DNA of 42,989 nucleotides from Prevotella sp. (GTDB lineage Bacteria; Bacteroidota; Bacteroidia; Bacteroidales; Bacteroidaceae): assembly GCA_003447235.1 (NCBI GenBank), contig DLZV01000005.1:1-42989 (forward strand). Direction: 5' to 3'. The first letter of the stretch is position 1; each line of letters begins with the position of its first letter. Positions 1 through 8,057 of this stretch are shown one piece after another. A program made the translations under genes and the position numbers. The notes beneath the pieces are model-generated. The model was given only the letters and a program-made list of their open reading frames with translations, was not told the origin of the DNA and did no database searches.

Positions 1-59
1 TTATTAACAGAGTATTGTTATATATTCTATTAGTTATTATAGCCACTTTATAGCCACGG

Positions 60-90
60 CAAAGTTACTAAAAACTCATGAATAAGCAAA
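60..90 (-). promoter_or_regulatory. Leftward Bacteroidetes-type promoter at window edge
   Basis: Read on the minus strand, TTTG (87-90) and TAACTTTG (60-67) are separated by 19 nt, matching the Bacteroidetes consensus TTTG-N19/21-TAnnTTTG. It points left, to a gene outside the window. The 10-mer TTATAGCCAC occurs twice, at 37-46 and 48-57 (period 11), just inside the predicted transcript, and could be a protein-binding site. Confidence 0.6.
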
Positions 91-105
91 GTTTTGCACG
101 TCAAA

Positions 106-137
106 TTTGCTCATGTGCCATATTTTTCCGAATTTTG
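106..137 (+). promoter_or_regulatory. Promoter of the LysE-family gene
   Basis: TTTG at 106-109 and GAATTTTG at 130-137 are 20 nt apart; only the first base of the -7 element departs from TAnnTTTG. The predicted start point is near 141, leaving about 7 nt before the ATG at 148. Confidence 0.5.
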
Positions 138-147
138 CACCCGAATT

Positions 148-831
148 ATGAATATAGACTTTCCCATCCAGCTCGATATCCTCGATTTCATCTTCAAGGG
201 GATAGCCATTGGCATCATCGCATCAGCACCCATGGGCCCCGTCGGAATCCTCTGCATCCAGCGCACCTTGAACAAAGGTCGCTGGTATGGTCTTATGACT
301 GGTGTTGGGGCGGCGGTGAGCGACATCATCTATGCGCTGATTGTGGGATTGGGCATGGGCTTCATCATGGAGCCGTTGCAAAATCCCAAGTACCAGTTCT
401 TTCTCCAGATCTCCGGTAGCGTTATCCTGCTGCTTTTTGGTATCTTCTGCTTTCGTTCGAACCCGGCAAAGAAGCTGCCTCATCATGCGAAGAACAAAGG
501 TAAGGGATCTCTGCTCAACAATGGGTTGACGGCATTTCTTGTCACCTTCTCCAATCCCCTGATCATATTCCTTTTCATGGCAACCTTTGCACAGTTCGCC
601 TTCGTGCAACCCTCACGTCCCTTTGAGACATGTGTGGGTTTCACTTGCATTCCGCTGGGTGCACTGTTGTGGTGGTATGGGCTGACCTGGCTTGTCGATA
701 AGATCGGAGGGCGTTTCAACGTCACTGGTATCGCCATTATCAATAAGGTCATTGGATCGGTGGTCATCTTGTTCTCGGTGATTATCCTCTTCGGCACCGT
801 CTTCAATCTATACCACCTGCCCAGTTATTAA
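148..831 (+). CDS. LysE-family translocator (small-solute exporter)
   Basis: A 227-residue, strongly hydrophobic inner-membrane protein with about six membrane segments. The N-terminus has the LysE/RhtB family hallmark: a first helix followed by SAPMGPVGILCIQRTL and a small-residue helix (GLMTGVGAAVSDIIYALIV). The family exports amino acids or related metabolites; the substrate cannot be told here. The ATG at 148 is preferred over a TTG at 94, because the extra 18 residues would be read from the promoter region. It is followed after 34 nt by the DUF4924 gene on the same strand, so the two may be co-transcribed. Confidence 0.8.
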   Translation: MNIDFPIQLDILDFIFKGIAIGIIASAPMGPVGILCIQRTLNKGRWYGLMTGVGAAVSDIIYALIVGLGMGFIMEPLQNPKYQFFLQISGSVILLLFGIFCFRSNPAKKLPHHAKNKGKGSLLNNGLTAFLVTFSNPLIIFLFMATFAQFAFVQPSRPFETCVGFTCIPLGALLWWYGLTWLVDKIGGRFNVTGIAIINKVIGSVVILFSVIILFGTVFNLYHLPSY

Positions 832-865
832 TCCGGCTTCCTTTCGCAGCCAATAGACAAAAAAC

Positions 866-1414
866 ATGTTCATAGCCAAAAGTATCAGAGAGAAAAGTGT
901 TGTGGAGTATCTGCTTTATATGTGGCAGATGGAAGACTTGATACGTGCCTACGGTTGTTCACTGACGCGTATCCGCCGTGAGTATATAGACCGTTTCGAC
1001 TATACCGATCAGCAGAAAGACGAGGAGGAAGACTGGTTTGGCGATCTGATTCGCATGATGAACCAAGAGGGAAAGCGTGAGAAGGGGCATCTCGCCATCA
1101 ACGAGGTGCTGCTCCAGGACTTTGGCGATCTCCATGTTCGCCTGCTCCAATCCACCCGCTTCCCATTCTACTCGGCAGAATACTATCGTGTGCTACCCTT
1201 CATAGTGGAACTGCGCCAAAAAGGTGACAAGGAGATCGGAGAGGTAGAGACTTGCCTCAACGCCCTCTATGGTGTAATGCTCTTGCGGATGCGGCAAAAG
1301 CCTATCTCGCCAGAGACCGCTCACGCAATCAAAGCTATCACGACATTCCTCGGCATGCTCTCAGACTATTATATCAAGGACCGGACAGAAGGCCTGGAAT
1401 GGGAGGAGCACTAA
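866..1414 (+). CDS. DUF4924 family protein
   Basis: A 182-residue protein with no signal peptide or membrane segment, rich in predicted helix. The start (MFIAKSIREKSVVEYLLYMW) and the middle motif (LQSTRFPFYSAEYYRVLPFI) resemble the Bacteroidales DUF4924 family, whose function is unknown. It lies 34 nt after the LysE-like gene. Assignment is from recalled family appearance, not from a search. Confidence 0.7.
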   Translation: MFIAKSIREKSVVEYLLYMWQMEDLIRAYGCSLTRIRREYIDRFDYTDQQKDEEEDWFGDLIRMMNQEGKREKGHLAINEVLLQDFGDLHVRLLQSTRFPFYSAEYYRVLPFIVELRQKGDKEIGEVETCLNALYGVMLLRMRQKPISPETAHAIKAITTFLGMLSDYYIKDRTEGLEWEEH

Positions 1415-1449
1415 ATGGAGTGAAATTTTGAATGAAGAGACGCTTATCC

Positions 1450-1467
1450 CCCGCAGACATGTGCGGG
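1450..1467 (+). promoter_or_regulatory. Small hairpin upstream of rfbD
   Basis: CCCGCA (1450-1455) and TGCGGG (1462-1467) form a perfect 6-bp stem in the 94-nt gap before rfbD. There is no T-tract, so it is not a standard terminator. Role unknown. Confidence 0.3.
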
Positions 1468-1508
1468 ACGTAAGTAGCCCTTCCTGATAAACATACAGAA
1501 CCATCATC

Positions 1509-2393
1509 ATGAATATACTGGTAACAGGAGCCAACGGCCAACTGGGCAACGAAATGCAACTCGTGGCCCGTACGAGCCGCGACCACTACATCTTCACCGA
1601 TGTGTGTGATGGCTATCCAACCCTCGACATCACCGATCTGGACGCCGTCCGTCAGGTGGTGGCCGAGGAGAAGATCGGCTGCATCATCAACTGTGCGGCC
1701 TGGACCAACGTCGATAAAGCTGAGACCGCTGGTGACATTGTGGAGACACTTAACGCCATTGCCCCCGAAAACCTTGCCCGCGCGATGAAGGAGGTGGGTG
1801 GTCTGCTTGTCCATGTCAGCACTGACTACGTCTTTGGTGCCGACCCCTACAACACACCTTGTCAGGAGACCCAGACGGGAACCCCCACGGGCGTCTATGG
1901 GCTCACCAAACTCCATGGCGAGGAGAAGATCATAGCAACGGGCGTTGACCACCTCATCATCCGCACGGCATGGCTCTATAGCAGCTTTGGTCACAACTTT
2001 GTCAAGACGATGCTCCAGCTCACGGCCACGAAGCCTCAGCTCAAGGTCGTCTTCGACCAGTGCGGCACACCGACCTATGCAGGCGACCTTGCTGCCGCCA
2101 TCTTCGACATCGTGGAGCATCGAAAATATACGGACCATACTGGTGTCTATCATTTCAGCAATGAGGGTGTCACCTCTTGGTATGACTTCACTCAAATGAT
2201 CGCGCGCCTGGCGGGTCATACCGCCTGCGATATCCAGCCTTGCCATAGCAGCGAGTTCCCTTCCCCTGTGAAGCGACCCGCCTACTCCGTTCTCGACAAG
2301 ACCAAGATCAAAGCTACCTTCGGCCTCACCATCCCCTATTGGCTCGATTCACTCGAAAAATGTATCAACCTCATCAAAGCAGCACAAGCATGA
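1509..2393 (+). CDS. rfbD: dTDP-4-dehydrorhamnose reductase
   Basis: A 294-residue short-chain dehydrogenase of the RmlD type. It catalyses the last step of dTDP-L-rhamnose synthesis, NAD(P)H-dependent reduction of dTDP-4-dehydro-L-rhamnose, in the cytoplasm. Visible motifs are the N-terminal Rossmann glycine motif VTGANGQLGNE (about residues 5-15), STDYVFG (~106-112), the catalytic YGLTKLHGE (Tyr-x-x-x-Lys, ~131-139) and the IIRTAWLYSSFGHNFVKTM stretch typical of RmlD. Length is normal. RmlA, B and C are not next to it. Its stop codon overlaps the prfC start (ATGA), so the two genes are translationally coupled. Confidence 0.92.
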   Translation: MNILVTGANGQLGNEMQLVARTSRDHYIFTDVCDGYPTLDITDLDAVRQVVAEEKIGCIINCAAWTNVDKAETAGDIVETLNAIAPENLARAMKEVGGLLVHVSTDYVFGADPYNTPCQETQTGTPTGVYGLTKLHGEEKIIATGVDHLIIRTAWLYSSFGHNFVKTMLQLTATKPQLKVVFDQCGTPTYAGDLAAAIFDIVEHRKYTDHTGVYHFSNEGVTSWYDFTQMIARLAGHTACDIQPCHSSEFPSPVKRPAYSVLDKTKIKATFGLTIPYWLDSLEKCINLIKAAQA

Positions 2394-3985
2394 ACGAAAT
2401 AGAACGCAGACGCACCTTTGCCATCATCAGCCACCCTGATGCGGGTAAGACTACCTTGACCGAGAAATTCCTCCTCTTTGGTGGACAAATTCAGGTAGCC
2501 GGTGCGGTGAAGAGCAACAAAATACGCAAGAGCGCCACTTCCGACTGGATGGATATTGAGAAGCAGCGTGGTATCTCTGTCTCCACGTCGGTGATGGAGT
2601 TCGACTATAGTCCCAAGGGTGCCGAAGCCAAGGAGGACGAGACCTATAAGGTTAACATCCTCGATACGCCAGGTCACCAAGACTTTGCCGAAGATACCTA
2701 TCGAACGCTTACGGCTGTCGATTCCTCTATCATTGTGGTAGATTCCGCCAAAGGTGTGGAGGCACAGACACGCAAACTGATGGAAGTCTGCCGTATGAGG
2801 AATACTCCCGTCATCATCTTTGTCAACAAGATGGACCGCGAGGGTCGCGATCCCTTCGACCTGCTCGACGAACTGGAGCAAGAACTTCATATCCACGTGC
2901 GACCGCTCTCCTGGCCTATTGGCCAGGGTCAGCGCTTCAAGGGCGTCTATAATATCTACGAAGAACAACTCAATCTCTTCACTCCCAACAAGCAGCGCGT
3001 GACGGAGAAGGTGGCTGTCGATATCCAGTCGGAAGAGCTCAATGCCCAGGTTGGCGACGAGTTTGCCGAGCAATTGCGTGGTGACCTGGAACTTGTAGAA
3101 GGGGTCTATCCAACTTTTGACGTCGAGGCCTATCGCCGTGCTGAGGTAGCTCCGGTCTTCTTTGGCTCTGCCCTCAACAATTTTGGTGTGCAGGAATTGC
3201 TCAACTGCTTTGTAGAGATTGCCCCATCGCCCCGTCCCACGCAGGCAGAGGAGCGATTGGTCTTGCCCACGGAACCCAAGTTCACCGGCTTTATCTTCAA
3301 GATTACTGCCAATATCGATCCCAACCACCGCTCCTGCATCGCCTTCTGCAAGGTTTGCTCGGGTCGCTTCGTGCGCAACCAGCCCTACCGCCACATCCGT
3401 CTGGACAAGACGGTGCGTTTCTCCTCGCCCACACAGTTTATGGCGCAGCGCAAGAGTACGGTAGAGGAGGCGTGGCCTGGCGATATTGTGGGTCTGCCTG
3501 ACAATGGTATCTTCAAGATCGGTGACACACTCACCGAAGGCGATATGCTCCACTTCCGTGGTCTCCCCTCTTTCTCCCCCGAACTGTTCAAGTATATTGA
3601 AAACGACGACCCGATGAAGTCGAAGCAATTCCAAAAGGGTTTGGAGCAACTGATGAACGAGGGTGTGGCCCAGTTGTTTGTCAACCAGTTCAACAACCGT
3701 CGCATTGTTGGCACGGTAGGCCAACTCCAGTTTGAGGTCATCCAGTATCGTCTGGAGCATGAGTACAATGCACGATGCCGCTGGGAACCCGTCCATCTGC
3801 ACAAAGCCTGCTGGATAGAAGCTGACAGCGAGGAGGAACTTGAGCGATTCAAGAAGCGCAAATATCAGTATATGGCGAAGGATATCGAGGGTCGCGACGT
3901 CTTCCTGGCCGATTCTGGCTATGTACTAAGCATGGCGCAACAAGACTTCGAACACGTCAAGTTCCACTTCACCAGCGAGTTTTAA
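2390..3985 (+). CDS. prfC: Peptide chain release factor 3
   Basis: A 531-residue translational GTPase; E. coli RF3 is of nearly the same length. It removes RF1/RF2 from the ribosome after peptide release. GTP-binding motifs are clear: SHPDAGKTTLTEK (P-loop, ~14-26), RGISVSTSVMEF (switch I, ~61-72), DTPGHQDF (G3) and VNKMDREGRD (G4). RF3-specific C-terminal sequence follows (VGQLQFEVIQYRLEHEY). The chosen ATG overlaps the rfbD stop; an in-frame TTG at 2339 would lie deep within rfbD and add residues foreign to the family. Confidence 0.95.
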   Translation: MNEIERRRTFAIISHPDAGKTTLTEKFLLFGGQIQVAGAVKSNKIRKSATSDWMDIEKQRGISVSTSVMEFDYSPKGAEAKEDETYKVNILDTPGHQDFAEDTYRTLTAVDSSIIVVDSAKGVEAQTRKLMEVCRMRNTPVIIFVNKMDREGRDPFDLLDELEQELHIHVRPLSWPIGQGQRFKGVYNIYEEQLNLFTPNKQRVTEKVAVDIQSEELNAQVGDEFAEQLRGDLELVEGVYPTFDVEAYRRAEVAPVFFGSALNNFGVQELLNCFVEIAPSPRPTQAEERLVLPTEPKFTGFIFKITANIDPNHRSCIAFCKVCSGRFVRNQPYRHIRLDKTVRFSSPTQFMAQRKSTVEEAWPGDIVGLPDNGIFKIGDTLTEGDMLHFRGLPSFSPELFKYIENDDPMKSKQFQKGLEQLMNEGVAQLFVNQFNNRRIVGTVGQLQFEVIQYRLEHEYNARCRWEPVHLHKACWIEADSEEELERFKKRKYQYMAKDIEGRDVFLADSGYVLSMAQQDFEHVKFHFTSEF

Positions 3986-4044
3986 CCCATCAGTATCCAT
4001 TGACGGAGGCGTCAAGAGGCGCCTAATCTATGGATGATTTTTAG

Positions 4045-4085
4045 CGTCCTCTAACAACAGAAGCGTTGTTGGAGGACGTTATCTT
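4045..4085 (+). terminator. Terminator after prfC
   Basis: A 14-bp stem (4045-4058 with 4065-4078, one T-G wobble) and a 6-nt loop are followed by TTATCTTT. It lies between the converging prfC and acyltransferase genes and may work for both. Confidence 0.65.
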
Positions 4086-4172
4086 TAGGTATAGTTGGTG
4101 GCTGGCAATTTGATACACCTTGTTGCAGTCTTTCTTGATGAACAAGGGAACAACCTATGCAAACAGTAAATC

Positions 4173-5150
4173 TTACTCCTTGTAGAACCAAGAGAGAATA
4201 CGGTTGAACCATCCTATCGTGAAGTGGAACCAGCGGTAGGTCGAGGTGGGCTTGCCACCGAAGCCAAGTATGAATTCGCGGTAGGGGTTGCGGCGAAACG
4301 GCAGTCCTACGTTGAGAAAGAATACATGTCTGAGTTTCTGGGCATGACAATATTCCAGCGCATGCCAGACAGTGGCCGTTAGCGGCCGTGCCGTCGGATA
4401 GCGTTTGCCCTGCGCTGCCATGTACCAAAGATAGCCGTCGCCCTTCGACTCCATGACCGACGCTCCGCCGACCACACGCCCCTTGTAGTATGTCACGAGA
4501 ATATGGGTTCGTGGTGTGTGGAGAAGTCGCTGGAAGAAGTCCTCTCCTGGCAAATAGCGGTGGAGTTTCGTGCGGTAGTAGGCGTGTAGTACTTTGTAGT
4601 AAGCACTGACCTCCAGTTCGGTCCTGGCCTCGTGCACAGTCACCCCTGCCCGCTCGCTACGCAGGACGTTATGGGCAGTGCGGTCAGATAGTCGCTCACG
4701 AGGTGTTCGGCTATGCAGAGAGTTGTGTATCTGCATCCAGCGGATGGGAAAGTAGCCGTTATGGCGCAGCGAACGGTAGCCGAACATCTTTTTCTCCAGG
4801 TCGCTCACCTCGATATAGAGGCAGAGCTTGCGATGGAGAAATCGTGTCAAGGCAGCCATCATCCTATCAAAGAGCGCAGCCTTGTCCACACCAGGGGCGT
4901 ACACACCCGCCCCGATGACACGTGCGAAGGTGAATAAATAGGGAGGAAGCAGACTGCCCCGTCGGCGCAACTCTGCCAGTAGGTGGGCCTTCACCCTCCC
5001 CTCTTCGTCGGTGACAACCACCATATAAGGCCACGTGCCAGCTGTCTGCTCGATGAGCAGAAAACGCTCGCGGCTATGAAAGAGGTCGTTGCCTTCGACG
5101 ATGGGCAAGTCCTTGCTTTGCGTGATGATATGGACGCTCAGCTCGTTCAT
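4173..5150 (-). CDS. GNAT/FemAB-like acyltransferase
   Basis: A 325-residue cytoplasmic protein. The C-terminal half (about 165-300) has the look of a GNAT or FemAB-like fold: YYKVLHAYYRTKLHRY, then HILVTYYKGRVVGGASVMES (a beta-strand pair with the acceptor-side turn), YLWYMAAQGKRYPTARPLTA and LEYCHAQKLRHVFFLNVG. The N-terminal half (SRERFLLIEQTAGTWPYMVVV) is compatible with a degenerate first GNAT copy, as in FemAB-type enzymes. Acceptor and donor are unknown; such proteins often modify cell-wall or polysaccharide precursors. It stands alone on its strand between two plus-strand units. Confidence 0.6.
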   Translation of the reverse strand: MNELSVHIITQSKDLPIVEGNDLFHSRERFLLIEQTAGTWPYMVVVTDEEGRVKAHLLAELRRRGSLLPPYLFTFARVIGAGVYAPGVDKAALFDRMMAALTRFLHRKLCLYIEVSDLEKKMFGYRSLRHNGYFPIRWMQIHNSLHSRTPRERLSDRTAHNVLRSERAGVTVHEARTELEVSAYYKVLHAYYRTKLHRYLPGEDFFQRLLHTPRTHILVTYYKGRVVGGASVMESKGDGYLWYMAAQGKRYPTARPLTATVWHALEYCHAQKLRHVFFLNVGLPFRRNPYREFILGFGGKPTSTYRWFHFTIGWFNRILSWFYKE

Positions 5151-5154
5151 GCTG

Positions 5155-5162
5155 CAAAAATA
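5155..5162 (-). promoter_or_regulatory. -7 element of the acyltransferase gene
   Basis: On the minus strand this reads TATTTTTG, matching TAnnTTTG. Its G lies only 4 nt before the ATG (5150), so the mRNA would be leaderless or nearly so. No clear -33 TTTG is at the right distance. Confidence 0.4.
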
Positions 5163-5216
5163 GTAAATGTTTTCTAAAAAAAGGTCGTTGCCAAGGATTA
5201 TTTGTACTAAATTGGC

Positions 5217-5224
5217 TAACTTTG
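5217..5224 (+). promoter_or_regulatory. -7 element of the DUF2520-kdsC-maf unit
   Basis: TAACTTTG matches the Bacteroidetes -7 consensus. The predicted start is near 5228, giving an ~80-nt leader before the ATG at 5310. The -33 element is not obvious. Confidence 0.45.
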
Positions 5225-5309
5225 TGGTTAGGAATCTGCCCTACTCCACAAGAACGACGGCAGTTTCTGTTGTAGTATCGAATAAACATGAAACGCTAAC
5301 ATAGCCAAA

Positions 5310-6080
5310 ATGAAAATAGTAATGATTGGTGCGGGCAATTTAGCCACACAATTTGCCAAGACCTGTCTTCGTGCAGGACACGACATCTTGCAGGTCTTTA
5401 GTCGGACGGCGGAAGCTGCCAATGTCCTCTCCCAACAGGTTGGCGGTGCTCCCGTGACCGATGTGAACTTTCTAACCTATGATGCTGATGTCTATGTCTT
5501 AGCCCTCCGCGACAGCGCGCTGGGCGAGATGATACCCAAGGTGTGCCATGGGCGTGAACAGCATGTCTTCCTCCATACTGCAGGTTCCGTGCCGATGAGT
5601 GTCTTTGAGGGCATGGCTTTGCACTACGGCGTGCTCTACCCCCTGCAGACGTTTTCCAAGACCCGCGACGTTGATTTTGCCAGCATTCCCTGCTTCACCG
5701 AGGCCAACGACGACTTTGCCCGCCTTACGGTGGAGGGACTTGCGAAGAGTCTCTCTCAACATGTACGCCCCCTCGGTAGCGAACAGCGTAAATATGTCCA
5801 CTTGGCAGCGGTATGGGCGTGCAACTTTGTCAACCATTGCTATGATGTGGCTGCTGACGTGCTTGCACGGCAACACATTCCCTTCGATGTACTATTGCCG
5901 CTCATCGACGAGACCGCGCGCAAGGTCCATGAGTTGCCTCCTGGCGAGGCCCAGACTGGTCCCGCCATCCGTTACGACGAGCACGTCATCAGGGAACAGT
6001 CCCAGCTGATGCGGCTGAATCCACTGGAGAAAGACCTCTACGAGCGGCTGTCGGTCAGCATTCATCAGAAGAACTCATAG
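5310..6080 (+). CDS. Rossmann-like / DUF2520 oxidoreductase-like protein
   Basis: A 256-residue protein with an N-terminal NADP-binding Rossmann fold (MKIVMIGAGNLATQFAKTC, residues 1-19, glycine motif GAGNLA) and a C-terminal helical DUF2520 region (~125-250; RKYVHLAAVWACNFVNHCYD). It resembles pyrroline-5-carboxylate reductase and F420-dependent NADP reductase-like proteins, but the substrate is unknown. It is the first gene of a likely three-gene unit with kdsC and maf (gaps of 79 and 41 nt). Confidence 0.8.
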   Translation: MKIVMIGAGNLATQFAKTCLRAGHDILQVFSRTAEAANVLSQQVGGAPVTDVNFLTYDADVYVLALRDSALGEMIPKVCHGREQHVFLHTAGSVPMSVFEGMALHYGVLYPLQTFSKTRDVDFASIPCFTEANDDFARLTVEGLAKSLSQHVRPLGSEQRKYVHLAAVWACNFVNHCYDVAADVLARQHIPFDVLLPLIDETARKVHELPPGEAQTGPAIRYDEHVIREQSQLMRLNPLEKDLYERLSVSIHQKNS

Positions 6081-6159
6081 CGCAGCTGCCATCCATTACG
6101 CGAATCGTTTCCCCATTATTATATAGAACGCTAAGTATCCATCAGAAGAATATACAGAC

Positions 6160-6678
6160 ATGATCAATTATGATTTGACCCAAATACGCGCCATTGTCTT
6201 CGACGTGGACGGCGTCTTGTCGTGTTCCACCATCCCTATGGACAGTCGGGGTGAGCCTGTCCGCACTATCAATATCAAGGACGGCTACGCCATACAGTTG
6301 GCTGAGAAACACGGACTGCGCATTGCCATCATGACGGGTGGTCACAATGAGGACATCCGCCTGCGCTATGAGTATCTCGGCGTGGAGGACGTCTATCTCA
6401 GCTGCGCTGTCAAAGTGCGCACGTGGGAGGCGTTCAAGGAGCGTTACGGCTTGCGCAACGAAGAGATCGTCTATGTAGGGGATGACATCCCCGACTATGA
6501 AGTGATGCAGCTTGCTGGCTGCGCATGTTGTCCGAAGGATGCCTGTCAGGAGGTGAAGGACATTTCCACCTACGTCAGCGACTGCCCTGGTGGGCAAGGT
6601 GTGGCGCGCGACGTCATCGAGCAGGTGCTGAAGGCACAAGGCAAGTGGGTGCTCAATGCGAAAGCCTTCGGCTGGTAG
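6160..6678 (+). CDS. kdsC: KdsC-like HAD phosphatase (Kdo-8-phosphate phosphatase)
   Basis: A 172-residue cap-less HAD hydrolase of the C0 class. The expected reaction is removal of phosphate from 3-deoxy-D-manno-octulosonate 8-phosphate during lipopolysaccharide core synthesis; enzymes of this class work as tetramers in the cytoplasm. Motifs: FDVDGVLS (nucleophile Asp and acid/base Asp, ~13-20), IMTGG (motif II), a Lys in AVKVRTWEAF, and VGDDIPDYEVM (motif III/IV). The loop after the nucleophile (VLSCSTIPM) differs from the usual VLTDG, so the substrate is likely but not proven. Confidence 0.8.
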   Translation: MINYDLTQIRAIVFDVDGVLSCSTIPMDSRGEPVRTINIKDGYAIQLAEKHGLRIAIMTGGHNEDIRLRYEYLGVEDVYLSCAVKVRTWEAFKERYGLRNEEIVYVGDDIPDYEVMQLAGCACCPKDACQEVKDISTYVSDCPGGQGVARDVIEQVLKAQGKWVLNAKAFGW

Positions 6679-6719
6679 GAGCCTGACAGGGCAATATCTA
6701 AACACAAACAGAGGAAGTA

Positions 6720-7286
6720 ATGAAAAAGATCATATTAGGAAGTCAGTCACCGCGCCGTCGTGAGCTGCTGGCAGGACTGGGGTTGCCCTTTGAGGTAAGG
6801 GTGATTGATGGCATCTCCGAGGGTTATCCCGACGGGCTGAGTCCGATGGAGATTGCTCGCTACATTGCCGCAGAGAAAGCCCAGCCCTATGCTGTGTCGC
6901 TGGGCGCGGATGACCTTCTCGTCTGTGCTGACACCATCGTGGTTGTCGATGAGGCCATCTTGGGCAAGCCTCATGATGCAGCAGATGCCCAACGGATGCT
7001 CCGTCTGCTCAGCGGGCGCACCCATCAGGTCATCACCGGGGTCTGCCTCACTACGACAAAGCGGCAGAAGCGTTTTGCTGTGGCTACGGATGTTACCTTC
7101 AAGCAGCTCTCTGATGAGGAGATCGACTATTACGTCTCCCATTTCAAGCCTTTCGACAAGGCTGGGGCTTATGGTATTCAAGAGTGGATAGGCTACATCG
7201 GTGTCACAGGCATCAAGGGTAGCTATTTCAACGTCATGGGTCTGCCCGTTCAGCGGCTCTACGAGGAAATACAGGATATGTTGTAG
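6720..7286 (+). CDS. maf: Maf family nucleoside triphosphate pyrophosphatase
   Basis: A 188-residue Maf protein. Family members hydrolyse dTTP and UTP or modified pyrimidine nucleotides to monophosphates, which cleans the nucleotide pool; overexpression can stop septation in some bacteria. Signatures: GSQSPRRRELLAGLG (residues 7-21), ADTIVVVDEAILGKP (catalytic Asp, ~70), GRTHQVITGV and the DKAGAYGIQEWIGYI segment, which is closest to the YhdE (dTTP/UTP) branch. It ends the DUF2520-kdsC-maf unit. Confidence 0.92.
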   Translation: MKKIILGSQSPRRRELLAGLGLPFEVRVIDGISEGYPDGLSPMEIARYIAAEKAQPYAVSLGADDLLVCADTIVVVDEAILGKPHDAADAQRMLRLLSGRTHQVITGVCLTTTKRQKRFAVATDVTFKQLSDEEIDYYVSHFKPFDKAGAYGIQEWIGYIGVTGIKGSYFNVMGLPVQRLYEEIQDML

Positions 7287-7630
7287 TATCCGACAGGATG
7301 TCTTGTAGACAGTGTGCCTCGTCAATGAAACCAACGTTTAAGTACCCCTCATCGTGCTGCGTTTTTTGTTTCCTCCCGAGGTTTCAAAATTTTCTCCCCG
7401 AGGAATGATGATTTGAAGGAGAAACGGCGAACAAAAGGAAAAATGTATGTGAAGATGATGATTGATAAGATGCTGAACGTGTGACTTGCGTTGCGTCCGA
7501 GAAAGCCCCAAAAAATGAATATAACTTCATAGGCCTACGAAGTTATATTCATCGGCTTACGAAGTTAACTTCATCAGCCTACGAAGTTATATTCATGAAA
7601 AGGGGGAATAACTCATCACCTGCTGAGCAC
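7287..7630. other. Gene-poor region after maf with short repeats
   Basis: About 340 nt with no convincing gene. It holds two imperfect copies of a TTTyCTCCCGAGG-like motif ending at 7381 and 7403 (22 nt apart), then the GAAGTTAT repeat array at 7515-7599. A 70-codon open frame at 7481-7693 runs through the repeats and the ferredoxin terminator and has no gene-like features. Confidence 0.6.
7515..7599. repeat. 22-nt repeat array opened by a 38-nt near-perfect palindrome
   Basis: Three consecutive 22-nt units begin at 7534, 7556 and 7578, with cores CCTACGAAGTTATATTCAT, CTTACGAAGTTAACTTCAT and CCTACGAAGTTATATTCAT. The sequence 7515-7552 is a palindrome centred on AGGCCT with one mismatched pair (7529/7538), because an inverted half-unit precedes the first repeat. 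The middle unit contains its own palindrome GAAGTTAACTTC (7561-7572). Confidence 0.85.
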
Positions 7631-7662
7631 AAAAAAAAGGACTGCCACGGCAGTCCTTTTTT
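7631..7662 (-). terminator. Bidirectional terminator after the ferredoxin gene
   Basis: GGACTGCC (7639-7646) and GGCAGTCC (7649-7656) form an 8-bp stem flanked by eight A (7631-7638) and six T (7657-7662), so U-tracts follow the hairpin on both strands. It lies 18 nt past the ferredoxin stop. Confidence 0.85.
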
Positions 7663-7679
7663 CTCTTTTGGCGTGTCCC

Positions 7680-7850
7680 TTACGGAAGGCTGATAGCCTC
7701 GCTCGGGCAGACACCTGCGCAGGTGCCGCACTCCGTGCACATGTCAGGGTTGATGGAGTACTTGTCGTCTCCAGCTGAGATTGCGCCCACCGGGCACTCG
7801 TCGATGCAGGTACCGCATGCTACACAGTCGTTACCAATTACGTAAGCCAT
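7680..7850 (-). CDS. 2[4Fe-4S] ferredoxin, 56 residues
   Basis: A small bacterial-type ferredoxin, a low-potential one-electron carrier in the cytoplasm. Two CxxCxxCxxxCP cluster motifs are present: Cys9, 12, 15, 19 (CVACGTCIDECP) and Cys38, 41, 44, 48 (CTECGTCAGVCP). The ends MAYVIGND and EAISLP are as expected, and the 56-residue length is typical of clostridial-type ferredoxins. The start is set by the ATG complement at 7848-7850. It is transcribed divergently from porT, from a promoter embedded in a palindrome. Confidence 0.95.
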   Translation of the reverse strand: MAYVIGNDCVACGTCIDECPVGAISAGDDKYSINPDMCTECGTCAGVCPSEAISLP

Positions 7851-7924
7851 AGTTCTTTAAAGTTTTAATTATTATAAATGTTCTTGTACTCTTTGTCCAA
7901 TAGGATGTCCTGCTATTGGGAGGA

Positions 7925-7977
7925 TACCTACTTTTGTACACTGCAAAGGTAGGTATTATTTTTCAGATACCTACAAA
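7925..7977 (-). promoter_or_regulatory. Ferredoxin promoter with overlapping palindromic operator
   Basis: On the minus strand TACCTTTG (7944-7951) matches the -7 element; a TTTG at 7974-7977 is 22 nt upstream, slightly far. The -7 element is inside an inverted repeat, TACCTACTTTTG (7925-7936) against CAAAGGTAGGTA (7944-7955). A third TACCTAC lies at 7968-7974. The left arm also holds a plus-strand TACTTTTG (7929-7936), which could serve porT. Confidence 0.5.
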
Positions 7978-8057
7978 TGAGGATAAGAAAATTCGATATT
8001 TAGACTTTATTAAAATTATTCTCCATGCAATAAGCCGCCATCAACTCCGTTATTTAT

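Noticed and set aside
2336..3802. 488-codon open frame antisense to prfC
   Set aside because: Same reason: a shadow of a highly biased conserved gene.
7515..7552. Resemblance of the palindrome to a loxP site (ATAACTTC ... GAAGTTAT)
   Set aside because: Only 8 bp per arm agree with loxP, the spacer differs, further 22-nt direct copies follow, and no recombinase is nearby.
7515..7599. Possible CRISPR array
   Set aside because: The units are contiguous 22-mers without spacers, and there are no cas genes.
7481..7693. 70-codon plus-strand open frame
   Set aside because: It runs through the repeat array and the terminator hairpin and into the antisense of the ferredoxin gene; no protein-like features.
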